Positions 1-5,191 of a stretch of DNA of 5,414 nt are shown one piece after another (position 1 is the first letter of the stretch; each line of letters begins with the position of its first letter). A program made the position numbers and the translations under genes. Origin of the DNA: Planctomycetaceae bacterium. GTDB taxonomy: Bacteria > Planctomycetota > MHYJ01 > SBBU01. The notes beneath the pieces are model-generated. The model did not search any database. It was given only the letters and a program-made list of their open reading frames with translations, and was not told where the DNA came from. Location: assembly GCA_005239585.1 (NCBI GenBank), contig SBBU01000130.1:1-5414 (forward strand), read 5' to 3'.

Positions 1-1
1 C

Positions 2-115
2 CCCTTCTCTTTCGGGGTTCGATTCGTTCGAGTTTCGCTTATACATCTTGCAACCGTAAAACTCAATACCTCCAGACACAAGATTTATTCTACTCCCCTT
101 CTAGTAGATGCTTTT
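2..115 (+). pseudogene. Degenerate end of the AAA+ domain of a sigma-54-dependent activator
   Basis: The plus-strand frame that leads into the gene at 116 stays open to the left edge, and pieces of it match the end of the NtrC-type AAA+ domain: a GVRF stretch, then LATVKLN (47-67), then PLLVDAF just before 116. In this family LATVKLN normally follows FREDLYYRL and is followed by PPLRER. Here the first block reads VRVSLIHL, with neither arginine where the two arginine fingers of the PspF/NtrC family should be. The second block is garbled and about two codons short. An IPP triplet appears in the next frame at 66-74, which suggests indels that shifted the frame and later restored it. I read this as decay of a formerly complete activator gene; sequencing error is the alternative. 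The rest of the gene lies left of the window. Confidence 0.55.
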
Positions 116-502
116 ATGAAAGAGCTTTCTCAAAGTCACGGGAAAACTAAGGCTATTTCACCACAAGCCATAGCTGCTTTTATGAAATACTCATGGCCGG
201 GAAACATACGGGAACTGAGAAACATTGTTGAAATGCTTTTCGTTACGACAGAGCACGACATCATTACAATACATGATCTACCTGATTACATTTGCAACTT
301 ATCGCACAGCCATGACCAAGAAGCTATTGTAGAAGAACATATTGAGAATAGTTTGTCATTGAAGGAACAAAAGAAAGCTCTCGAGAAAAAGAGCATAAGA
401 AAAGTCTTGACATTAACTAGCGGTAACAGAAATAAGGCAGCTAAAATACTTAAGATAAGCTACTCGTCCCTTAGGCGCAAGATTCGTGAGTATGATCTGT
501 AA
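116..502 (+). CDS. C-terminal fragment of sigma-54-dependent Fis-family regulator (sensor II plus Fis-type HTH)
   Basis: This 128-residue reading frame is the C-terminal end of an NtrC-type enhancer-binding protein. Residues 27-34 (WPGNIREL) are the sensor II motif at the end of the AAA+ module. Residues 35-58 continue the usual helical lid (RNIVEMLFV, then IHDLP). Residues 83-128 form a Fis-type DNA-binding domain, with the turn around SGNRNKAAKIL and recognition helix SYSSLRRKIREY. Intact proteins of this family exceed 300 residues, with Walker A, Walker B and the GAFTGA loop upstream, all outside this window. The ATG at 116 has no convincing Shine-Dalgarno sequence and corresponds to an internal methionine of the full protein, so it is probably not a native start. 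If made alone, the product could bind DNA but not activate sigma-54 polymerase. The domain assignment is firm; whether the fragment is expressed is unknown. Its last 43 bases overlap the convergent gene at 460-969. Confidence 0.75.
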   Translation: MKELSQSHGKTKAISPQAIAAFMKYSWPGNIRELRNIVEMLFVTTEHDIITIHDLPDYICNLSHSHDQEAIVEEHIENSLSLKEQKKALEKKSIRKVLTLTSGNRNKAAKILKISYSSLRRKIREYDL

Positions 503-969
503 TGGTTTTTTTTCGTTAATGGACTTATTGTTTCCAACCAATTGTCAACGAGGTCTGAAAGTTCATTAGGTTGCAAAATTTTGACCACTTGGGTTAACGA
601 ATGGATTTGGTACCAAGCATTTTTGTCCTGCATACTTTTAGGATACACGGCAGGAAGTGGATAGAAGCTACCTCTCTTTAAAGAAGGTATTTCATAACCA
701 GTGCATGTTTTTTTAGGTCTTTTAGAAAGGTGTTGAGAATCAACAATAACAACCATAGGGGAGTCTTGATACTGTCGCGCTCGCTTGTAAGCAAAGCCGG
801 CAGCGCTGATATAATCTTTAGTGAGATAAACTGGTCTTTGCAAGCTATGGGAAAAATCCTGGCTCGATTGGAGACGATTAATTAAGTATCGTAAAGTAGT
901 ACCAGTGTACAAAATTTCAGGTACACTCTTAAGGAAATTATCCCTCGTTTTGTACCTAGTATATGTCAT
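460..969 (-). CDS. Hypothetical protein, possibly ADP-ribosyltransferase-fold (KptA/ART-like)
   Basis: The 169-residue product has no signal peptide or membrane segment. Its N-terminal half has a pattern seen in ADP-ribosyltransferase-fold proteins, including the KptA/Tpt1 tRNA 2'-phosphotransferases: LYTGTT at 20-25, then RPVYLTKD at 45-52, an Ala-rich helix (SAAGFAYKRA, 55-64), and a hydrophobic strand MVVIVD at 72-77. In those families the first motif usually carries a histidine (HGT or RHG), which here is threonine. I see no certain catalytic glutamate, so activity is doubtful if the fold is right. The C-terminal part (from about 115) is basic and unrecognised. The ATG at 969 is the only standard start upstream of the motifs, with weak ribosome-binding support. 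The gene is transcribed away from the control region at 1006-1130 and its 3' end overlaps the regulator fragment. A role as toxin or defence effector is possible but only inferred. Confidence 0.6.
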   Translation of the reverse strand: MTYTRYKTRDNFLKSVPEILYTGTTLRYLINRLQSSQDFSHSLQRPVYLTKDYISAAGFAYKRARQYQDSPMVVIVDSQHLSKRPKKTCTGYEIPSLKRGSFYPLPAVYPKSMQDKNAWYQIHSLTQVVKILQPNELSDLVDNWLETISPLTKKNHYRSYSRILRLRDE

Positions 970-993
970 GAAGAATCATACAGGATATTTGAG

Positions 994-1023
994 TTTATAA
1001 ATCTTTTGTTCGAATTTGAACAA
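994..1023 (-). promoter_or_regulatory. Possible sigma-70-type promoter for the minus-strand ART-like gene
   Basis: Read on the minus strand, TTGTTC (1018-1023) is followed after 18 bases by TATAAA (994-999), or after 16 bases by TTTATA. The start codon at 969 lies about 25 bases downstream of the -10. The -35 hexamer is weak, and one arm of the first dyad forms it, so a protein bound there would be expected to block this promoter. This is a pattern match only. Confidence 0.3.
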
Positions 1024-1057
1024 TGTGTTCAATTTCGAGCAGTTCACTTTTGAACAC
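1006..1057. promoter_or_regulatory. Array of three GTTC-N6-GAAC-like dyads, probable activator/operator sites
   Basis: Three related 14-base sites occur in a row: 1008-1021 (GTTCGAATTTGAAC), 1027-1040 (GTTCAATTTCGAGC, one changed base in the right half) and 1042-1055 (GTTCACTTTTGAAC). The first extends to a TTGTTC/GAACAA dyad at 1006-1023. Outer halves of the second and third also pair as GTGTTCA (1025-1031) and TGAACAC (1051-1057). The site centres lie about 92, 107 and 126 bases upstream of the start expected from the sigma-54 promoter at 1115-1130. That is where enhancer-binding proteins usually bind, and repeated short dyads are what Fis-type HTH dimers recognise. The cognate protein is unknown. 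The decayed regulator at the left edge is one candidate, or a paralogue elsewhere. Confidence 0.6.
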
Positions 1058-1114
1058 TTCTTATAGGAAACCTCATTAAATAAGGTTTTTCGGCATTTTG
1101 AGTGCACCCGGAGC

Positions 1115-1130
1115 TGGCACGTCATTTGCT
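1115..1130 (+). promoter_or_regulatory. Sigma-54 (RpoN) -24/-12 promoter
   Basis: TGGCAC at 1115-1120, five bases, then TTGCT at 1126-1130 match the sigma-54 consensus TGGCAC-N5-TTGCW exactly. The invariant GG (1116-1117) and GC (1128-1129) have the required spacing of ten bases, and the base before the match is C, as preferred. Transcription would start near 1140, giving an untranslated leader of about 90 bases before the ATG at 1234. The DUF932-like gene is the first gene downstream, with the exporter, oxidase and small gene behind it. Activation would need an NtrC-type protein bound upstream, and the dyads at 1008-1055 are well placed for that. Confidence 0.8.
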
Positions 1131-1233
1131 GGAAGGTATCAATGGAATTAATTTTGAGTATTCTAACTTATCTTGTTTACTGTTTCAAAAACTATCTTAG
1201 CAAATTATGACAAAATATTTGTTGTGGTGACGT

Positions 1234-2298
1234 ATGGTTAACTTGGATGGTCTTAAGAAAGCCCCGACCGTAACAGAATTCAGGAAAAAATTAGTGGATG
1301 ACAATCTAGCTCAATATATTCAGGTAGAAGCAAAGCAACTGAGAATGAATGAGAAAGGCTATTTGGAATTACACGGTATGAATACTGATCCGCTGACGCT
1401 AGACACTGAAGCACTTACAGATTTGGCAAAGCTCGCAAAGATTCCACCAGCATATTTTGAGGAGAAGTGTAGTGATACAATGAGGGCGTATAACTTTAAT
1501 CAACGCTTTAAAATGGAGCTACCATTGAACGAAAATCTTGAAGTTAAGATAGCAGGATCAGAGGCGTTGCGGGTTCAGGATGCAGACTTGTTGCGTACAT
1601 CGCGAAATCGAATTCTTGATTCGGTACTCAACGGGATACCGACTCATATTTACTCAGGTGACTTACGTGTGGTCAACAGCCAGGTGAACGGTATCCTCGA
1701 TATATCGTTGGTTTCACCCACCACTACATCAGAACCAAGAAAAGATGACATTGTCTGCTTCGGCGTTAACGTTATTGAAATGAAAGATGGTGCAGTACAG
1801 GTGGGAACCGCAATTTATAGACTGATATGCAGCAACGAGGCGATTACAAAAGTTTGCTCTGGAAAGCAGAAGATTCGGCGGCCTAAAAATGATCCTGACA
1901 AGGAGAATGCATTCCTCAAGACCATAGAAAAACAGACTATCGATGCTTGGATGCAGTGGCATTACGTAGCTAAAGGATTGGAACAACTTACTAAAGAGCC
2001 TGTTGACAATAATTTTGTAGATGGAATGATTCTACGCCTTCAACAACGACCCTTCTTCGTCTCTAAAAAAATTGCAATTGCCATAAAGGACCGTGTGAAG
2101 TTTGAAGCGAGGCGATCCACTCTCACATTGTATGAGGTTTGGAACGCACTGACCTTTCTTGCTTCCCATCCGGAGGTAAAGGGAAAAATAGTCCCATGGC
2201 AGTATTCACACAGAATCAGACTCGGGGCAGGAACAATGGCACGAAGCTTCGGGCACATTTGTAACGAGTGCCATCAATTAGTTCTTTCTGATGTTTAA
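1234..2298 (+). CDS. DUF932-like (phage/plasmid-associated) protein
   Basis: This is a 354-residue soluble protein with no signal peptide. The layout resembles the DUF932 family of mobile-element proteins. An N-terminal helical region ends in LAKLAKIPPAYF (64-75), like the 'L..LA.IP..Y' segment of that family. A divergent core follows (RVVNSQVNGILDISL, 145-159), then IYRLICSNEAI (194-204), matching the typical 'yR.vC.NG' strand, and a basic KIRRPK stretch (213-218). Near the C-terminus, TLTLYEVWNALTFLASH (296-312) resembles the family's 'tl.dvyNa.T..a' helix, followed by a CNEC pair (343-346) of unknown significance. The biochemical function of DUF932 is not established, and homologues tend to occur on phages, plasmids and islands. 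The ATG at 1234 has only a weak GGTGA in front, and an in-frame TGA at 1228 excludes an earlier start. It is the first gene after the sigma-54 promoter. The family assignment is by pattern and moderately sure. Confidence 0.6.
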   Translation: MVNLDGLKKAPTVTEFRKKLVDDNLAQYIQVEAKQLRMNEKGYLELHGMNTDPLTLDTEALTDLAKLAKIPPAYFEEKCSDTMRAYNFNQRFKMELPLNENLEVKIAGSEALRVQDADLLRTSRNRILDSVLNGIPTHIYSGDLRVVNSQVNGILDISLVSPTTTSEPRKDDIVCFGVNVIEMKDGAVQVGTAIYRLICSNEAITKVCSGKQKIRRPKNDPDKENAFLKTIEKQTIDAWMQWHYVAKGLEQLTKEPVDNNFVDGMILRLQQRPFFVSKKIAIAIKDRVKFEARRSTLTLYEVWNALTFLASHPEVKGKIVPWQYSHRIRLGAGTMARSFGHICNECHQLVLSDV

Positions 2299-2372
2299 TA
2301 ATTTATTTTACATGATGAGCGTGGAAGAAGAACAGCTTGCCTGCTAGATATAAACTTTTGGAGTGAAACCCA

Positions 2373-3368
2373 ATGAGAATTCCGGACGAATCGACACGAA
2401 TAGCTGCTGCTTACGTAACTATATGCATCTTGTGGGGCTTGACGTTTAATGCGATCCGAATTGTAGTACAGACATTCGGGCCTATTACGGCTGTTGGAAT
2501 CCGACTCGTTTTAGCTTCGACTTTGATGTTTGCCTTTTGCAGGATTCGAAAAGTGCAGTTTCCTAACCGCTTTGGTGATTATCGCTCGTTACTTATTCTT
2601 TCTATTGTTTTTGAGGTCATCGGTGGTGGGTTAATGTTTATCTCAGAGCAGACTGTGAAAAGCGGTATTGCTGCAGTCATTGTTTCGACTTCACCGTTGC
2701 TGGTGGCATTGATTTCAATGCTTATGTTACGAAGAGTCCGCTTAGCACGAGCCGGCTGGGTAGGGTTAGTTCTTGGACTTGGAGGTGTTTGCCTGCTCTT
2801 TAGCAGTAAAATTTCAATCCCGCTTGCTGAAGGGATCACCGGAGAACTTGCTATTCTTGGTGTTAGTCTTAGTTACGCTATCGGGACCGTCTACCAACGG
2901 CAATTGAGCCAGAGATTTCATTTCTTGACATTGACCTTATTCGAAATGTTATTTGCAGGACCTCTTCTTCTTGTAGTTGGGCTACTGACTGAACAAACCG
3001 TTCATGGACCTGTCACCTGGCAGTCCATTGTCGCTATGGCATACTTGGTTATCTTCGGGAGTTGCATAGGCAGAGTATTATTTGGATACCTTCTCTCACA
3101 AAGACCCGCCAGCCAAGTAATTACCTTCACTTACATCAATCCAATCGTGAGCTCACTCGTAGGTTGCCTGGTTTTGAATGAGCACTTTGCTTTGCCTGAG
3201 CTTTGCGGCACCATGATAATACTTTCAGGGGTTTGGATTGTGCATCTTACAGAGAAAAAGTCTTCAGGCCTCTGTATGCCGAACAAAAATCCAATGAAAC
3301 ACAGCGATATAGATAACCGACAAAACCCTGATATTGACGGACTCCGGGAAAGAATAACAAGGAGCTAA
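2373..3368 (+). CDS. EamA-family (DMT superfamily) transporter
   Basis: The 331-residue integral membrane protein has ten hydrophobic segments at about residues 11-30, 37-57, 72-90, 98-118, 125-143, 155-174, 184-204, 215-236, 247-267 and 275-293, arranged as the two five-helix EamA repeats. Family signatures are ILWGLTF in helix 1, RLVLAS in helix 2, STSPLL in helix 4, and YINPIVSSLVGCLVLNEHF at 254-272 with its conserved glutamate. Members are inner-membrane exporters of amino acids, metabolites or amines; the substrate cannot be read from sequence. A polar tail of about 38 residues after residue 293 is longer than usual and is cytoplasmic or disordered. GGAG at 2360-2363 lies nine bases before the ATG. 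The stop lies two bases before the next gene, so exporter and oxidase are almost certainly co-translated. I see no separate promoter in the 74-base gap upstream. Confidence 0.9.
   Translation: MRIPDESTRIAAAYVTICILWGLTFNAIRIVVQTFGPITAVGIRLVLASTLMFAFCRIRKVQFPNRFGDYRSLLILSIVFEVIGGGLMFISEQTVKSGIAAVIVSTSPLLVALISMLMLRRVRLARAGWVGLVLGLGGVCLLFSSKISIPLAEGITGELAILGVSLSYAIGTVYQRQLSQRFHFLTLTLFEMLFAGPLLLVVGLLTEQTVHGPVTWQSIVAMAYLVIFGSCIGRVLFGYLLSQRPASQVITFTYINPIVSSLVGCLVLNEHFALPELCGTMIILSGVWIVHLTEKKSSGLCMPNKNPMKHSDIDNRQNPDIDGLRERITRS
3359..3364 (+). promoter_or_regulatory. Ribosome binding site inside the transporter's last codons
   Basis: AAGGAG lies six bases before the ATG at 3371 and overlaps the final codons of the transporter gene, whose stop is at 3366-3368. 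This fixes the oxidase start and implies translational coupling of the two genes. Confidence 0.8.
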
Positions 3369-3370
3369 AA

Positions 3371-4534
3371 ATGAGATTAGAGTATGATGTAGCAATCATC
3401 GGCTTAGGCGCCATGGGAAGTGCCACAGTTTACAACCTGGCTAAACGTGGCCTGAGAGTAGCAGGTTTTGAACAGTTTTTGCCTGCGCATGACCGAGGAT
3501 CTTCTCACGGTGGGACGCGAATCATTCGCCAGGCGTACTTTGAACATCCAGACTACGTGCCATTGGTCCTACAAGCTTACAAATTATGGAACGAGCTCGA
3601 GAGGGAAAGTGAGAGGAAGCTTTTGCTAAAAACTGGAGGAATATTAATTGGACCTCCTGAAAGCCTACTCATCACGGGTGCACTTGGAAGTGCCAAAAAA
3701 AATGACTTGAAATACAGACTTTTAACTAATGCGGAATTACGAGAAGAGTATCCCATGTTTCAGATTAGCCCCACCGATATCGCCTTATTCGAGCAAGAAG
3801 CTGGTGTGCTGTTTCCAGAAGAATGCGTACGAGCCTATTTAGAAAGAGCACAGGAACTAGGTGCAACATTACATTTTAACAGTAAGGTAGAGGAATGGAA
3901 TGCGACAGATGGGAGAGTTGAAATCAAGGTAAACGGAAGAAAAATTTATGCTAAAAAACTCATTTTTACAGCAGGAGCTTGGACTAGTAAACTGTTTCAC
4001 TCTGATTTTGACTTACCATTGGTAGTTGAGAGGATAGTGAATTATTACTTTGAACCATCGAGTAACACTGGTGCATTCACTTCTGAGCACCTCCCTGTTT
4101 TCATATGGGACTATCCAGGCAAACCATTCTACGGAATTCCTAATGTGCATGGTGATGGTGTTAAGGTCGGATTTCATCACAGTAATATCATGACAGACCC
4201 GGACCATGTTAATCGTAAAGTAAGCAACACAGAGATTGAGGAAATAAAGGAACGACTTGCACAAGCAATCCCGAGCTTAAATGGAACGTTGTTAAAAGCA
4301 AAGATTTGCATGTACACAACCACGCCTGACGAACATTTTGTAATTGGTCTCCATCCAAATCATGAAAATATAATTATTGCTTCACCATGCTCGGGCCACG
4401 GGTTCAAATTCGCAAGCGTCATAGGAGAAATCCTCTCAGACCTTGCAATCCAAAGAAAAACTAGACACTCCATTGAGCTTTTCAGCCCTATACGGTTTAA
4501 GAACGCTAAGCAGCATATTACGAATGTAAATTAG
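3371..4534 (+). CDS. Monomeric sarcosine oxidase / N-methyl amino acid oxidase family flavoprotein
   Basis: This 387-residue FAD enzyme has nearly the length of monomeric sarcosine oxidase (about 390). The family oxidises secondary amino acids such as sarcosine with oxygen, releasing the amine product, an aldehyde and hydrogen peroxide, in the cytoplasm. The Rossmann motif GLGAMG is at 11-16, with FEQF at 33-36 for ribose binding. The SSHGGTRIIR block (44-53) carries Arg50 and Arg53, matching Arg49/Arg52 of the Bacillus enzyme. Lys265 and His269 in GVKVGFH match the oxygen-activating lysine and active-site histidine. Cys313 in KICMYTTTPDEHF matches the cysteine that binds FAD covalently. Lys346 in SGHGFKF matches the active-site Lys348. 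The enzyme should therefore be competent. Gly48 stands where the Bacillus enzyme has Asp, a change seen in other branches, so sarcosine itself is not certain; N-methyltryptophan or pipecolate-type substrates are alternatives. Confidence 0.9.
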   Translation: MRLEYDVAIIGLGAMGSATVYNLAKRGLRVAGFEQFLPAHDRGSSHGGTRIIRQAYFEHPDYVPLVLQAYKLWNELERESERKLLLKTGGILIGPPESLLITGALGSAKKNDLKYRLLTNAELREEYPMFQISPTDIALFEQEAGVLFPEECVRAYLERAQELGATLHFNSKVEEWNATDGRVEIKVNGRKIYAKKLIFTAGAWTSKLFHSDFDLPLVVERIVNYYFEPSSNTGAFTSEHLPVFIWDYPGKPFYGIPNVHGDGVKVGFHHSNIMTDPDHVNRKVSNTEIEEIKERLAQAIPSLNGTLLKAKICMYTTTPDEHFVIGLHPNHENIIIASPCSGHGFKFASVIGEILSDLAIQRKTRHSIELFSPIRFKNAKQHITNVN

Positions 4535-4544
4535 TGAGGTTGCA

Positions 4545-4778
4545 ATGAATAAACAGGATACAGAGAGGAAAAGCCCACAAATAGGCCCAATCGTGCGAGC
4601 CCTTATAACTTATCTTCAAGAAATAATGCAAAGATGTAACATAACAAAGAAAGACATTGATACCATATTAGTGGGAGCTCTAAAACTCAATCAACGCTTT
4701 TTGGAGCAATCACTAAAAGTTTACGACTTAAAAATTGTGAAGCATCTCGAGCTGATAATGGATTTTCAAAGAAAATAG
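4545..4778 (+). CDS. Small hypothetical protein
   Basis: I do not recognise this 77-residue product. It is predicted to be mostly helical, with a charged N-terminus (to about 12), an amphipathic helix at IVRALITYLQEIM (16-28), and a second helical part from TKKDIDTI onward. It has no signal peptide, no membrane segment and only one cysteine. GAGG at 4536-4539 is five bases before the ATG, which supports translation. It begins ten bases after the oxidase stop, so it may be co-transcribed with it. It could equally be the first cargo gene of the integrative element whose recombination genes follow. It is clearly more AT-rich than the gene after it. Confidence 0.55.
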   Translation: MNKQDTERKSPQIGPIVRALITYLQEIMQRCNITKKDIDTILVGALKLNQRFLEQSLKVYDLKIVKHLELIMDFQRK

Positions 4779-4827
4779 AGTAAATTAAGAATGTCAGCGC
4801 TTATGTATCAGTAAATGGTTTATCATA

Positions 4828-5190
4828 ATGAGGAAAGAAGAGAAAAATCAGGTGCAGGCAGAAAAAAGGGAAATGGAAGTTTCTGTGCCAGACACCAAGC
4901 CTACTCCCCTAGCTAATAAACCTATCAAGAGACTGCCTCTACCTGAGGATGGACCACTTTTGTCTTTTGAGGATGTTGCTGCATACCTACGCCGTACGGT
5001 AGGCGCTGTACGGAAAATGGTTGATGGCAGGTCGGATGGAGATGACAAGGTGGGAAAAAAGCTACGCCAGTGGGTTGTGTCTCTTTCACCGCATCGACGT
5101 TATATACTGGCTGATCCATTCCGCCGTTGGCTTGCAGAAAAAGCAAGCGCTCAATCTGTTTCTGAAGCTGATACAAAGTTAAAGGACTAG
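4828..5190 (+). CDS. Excisionase-like winged helix-turn-helix DNA-binding protein
   Basis: The 120-residue protein has a charged, proline-containing N-terminal extension of about 42 residues. A compact winged HTH follows: LLSFEDVAAYLRRTVGAVRKMV (44-65) as the helix-turn-helix, a basic loop with DKVGKKLRQW (73-82) as the wing, and RRYILADPFRRWLAE (90-104) as the closing strand and helix. This is the MerR/Xis-type (HTH_17) layout of recombination directionality factors, usually 60-100 residues without the extension. It lies one base before an integrase gene, as xis genes commonly do, so a role in excision or in control of integrase is likely. The ATG at 4828 lacks a good ribosome site. The ATG at 4873, preceded by AAAAAAGGG, is a possible alternative start that would remove 15 residues and leave the HTH intact. 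Confidence 0.65.
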   Translation: MRKEEKNQVQAEKREMEVSVPDTKPTPLANKPIKRLPLPEDGPLLSFEDVAAYLRRTVGAVRKMVDGRSDGDDKVGKKLRQWVVSLSPHRRYILADPFRRWLAEKASAQSVSEADTKLKD

Positions 5191-5191
5191 T

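Noticed and set aside
16..31. GGTTCGATTC, like a tRNA T-loop, with a repeated GTTCGA
   Set aside because: The flanking bases do not form a T-stem and no acceptor or anticodon arm can be built, so it is neither a tRNA end nor a supported attachment site.
506..513. Run of eight T after the regulator fragment, as a terminator
   Set aside because: No stable GC-rich stem precedes it, and it lies inside the convergent gene's coding sequence.
1008..1055. Dyads as LexA/SOS boxes
   Set aside because: The half-site orientation and spacing (GTTC-N6-GAAC) differ from the Gram-positive GAAC-N4-GTTC box and from the direct-repeat type.
1068..1088. AAACCT/AGGTTT hairpin followed by T residues, as a terminator
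   Set aside because: The stem is only six AT-rich pairs with a nine-base loop. It lies between activator sites and promoter, where a terminator has no clear role.
1729..1986. Minus-strand open frame of 85 codons
   Set aside because: It lies wholly opposite the DUF932-like gene, has no recognisable motif, and is a chance frame.
2040..2258. Minus-strand open frame of 72 codons
   Set aside because: It is opposite the DUF932-like gene's conserved C-terminal helix and has no family pattern.
2312..2347. Twelve-codon open frame between the DUF932-like gene and the transporter, as a leader peptide
   Set aside because: It has no ribosome site, no regulatory codon run and no attenuator hairpin after it.
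2579..2839. Minus-strand open frame of 86 codons
   Set aside because: It is antisense to transporter membrane helices, and its composition is what such antisense frames give.
4013..4264. Minus-strand open frame of 83 codons
   Set aside because: It is antisense to a well-conserved part of the oxidase and has no motif.
4848..5176. Two overlapping minus-strand frames (4848-5048 and 4925-5176)
   Set aside because: Both lie opposite the excisionase-like gene, whose HTH pattern is clear, and neither resembles a protein family.
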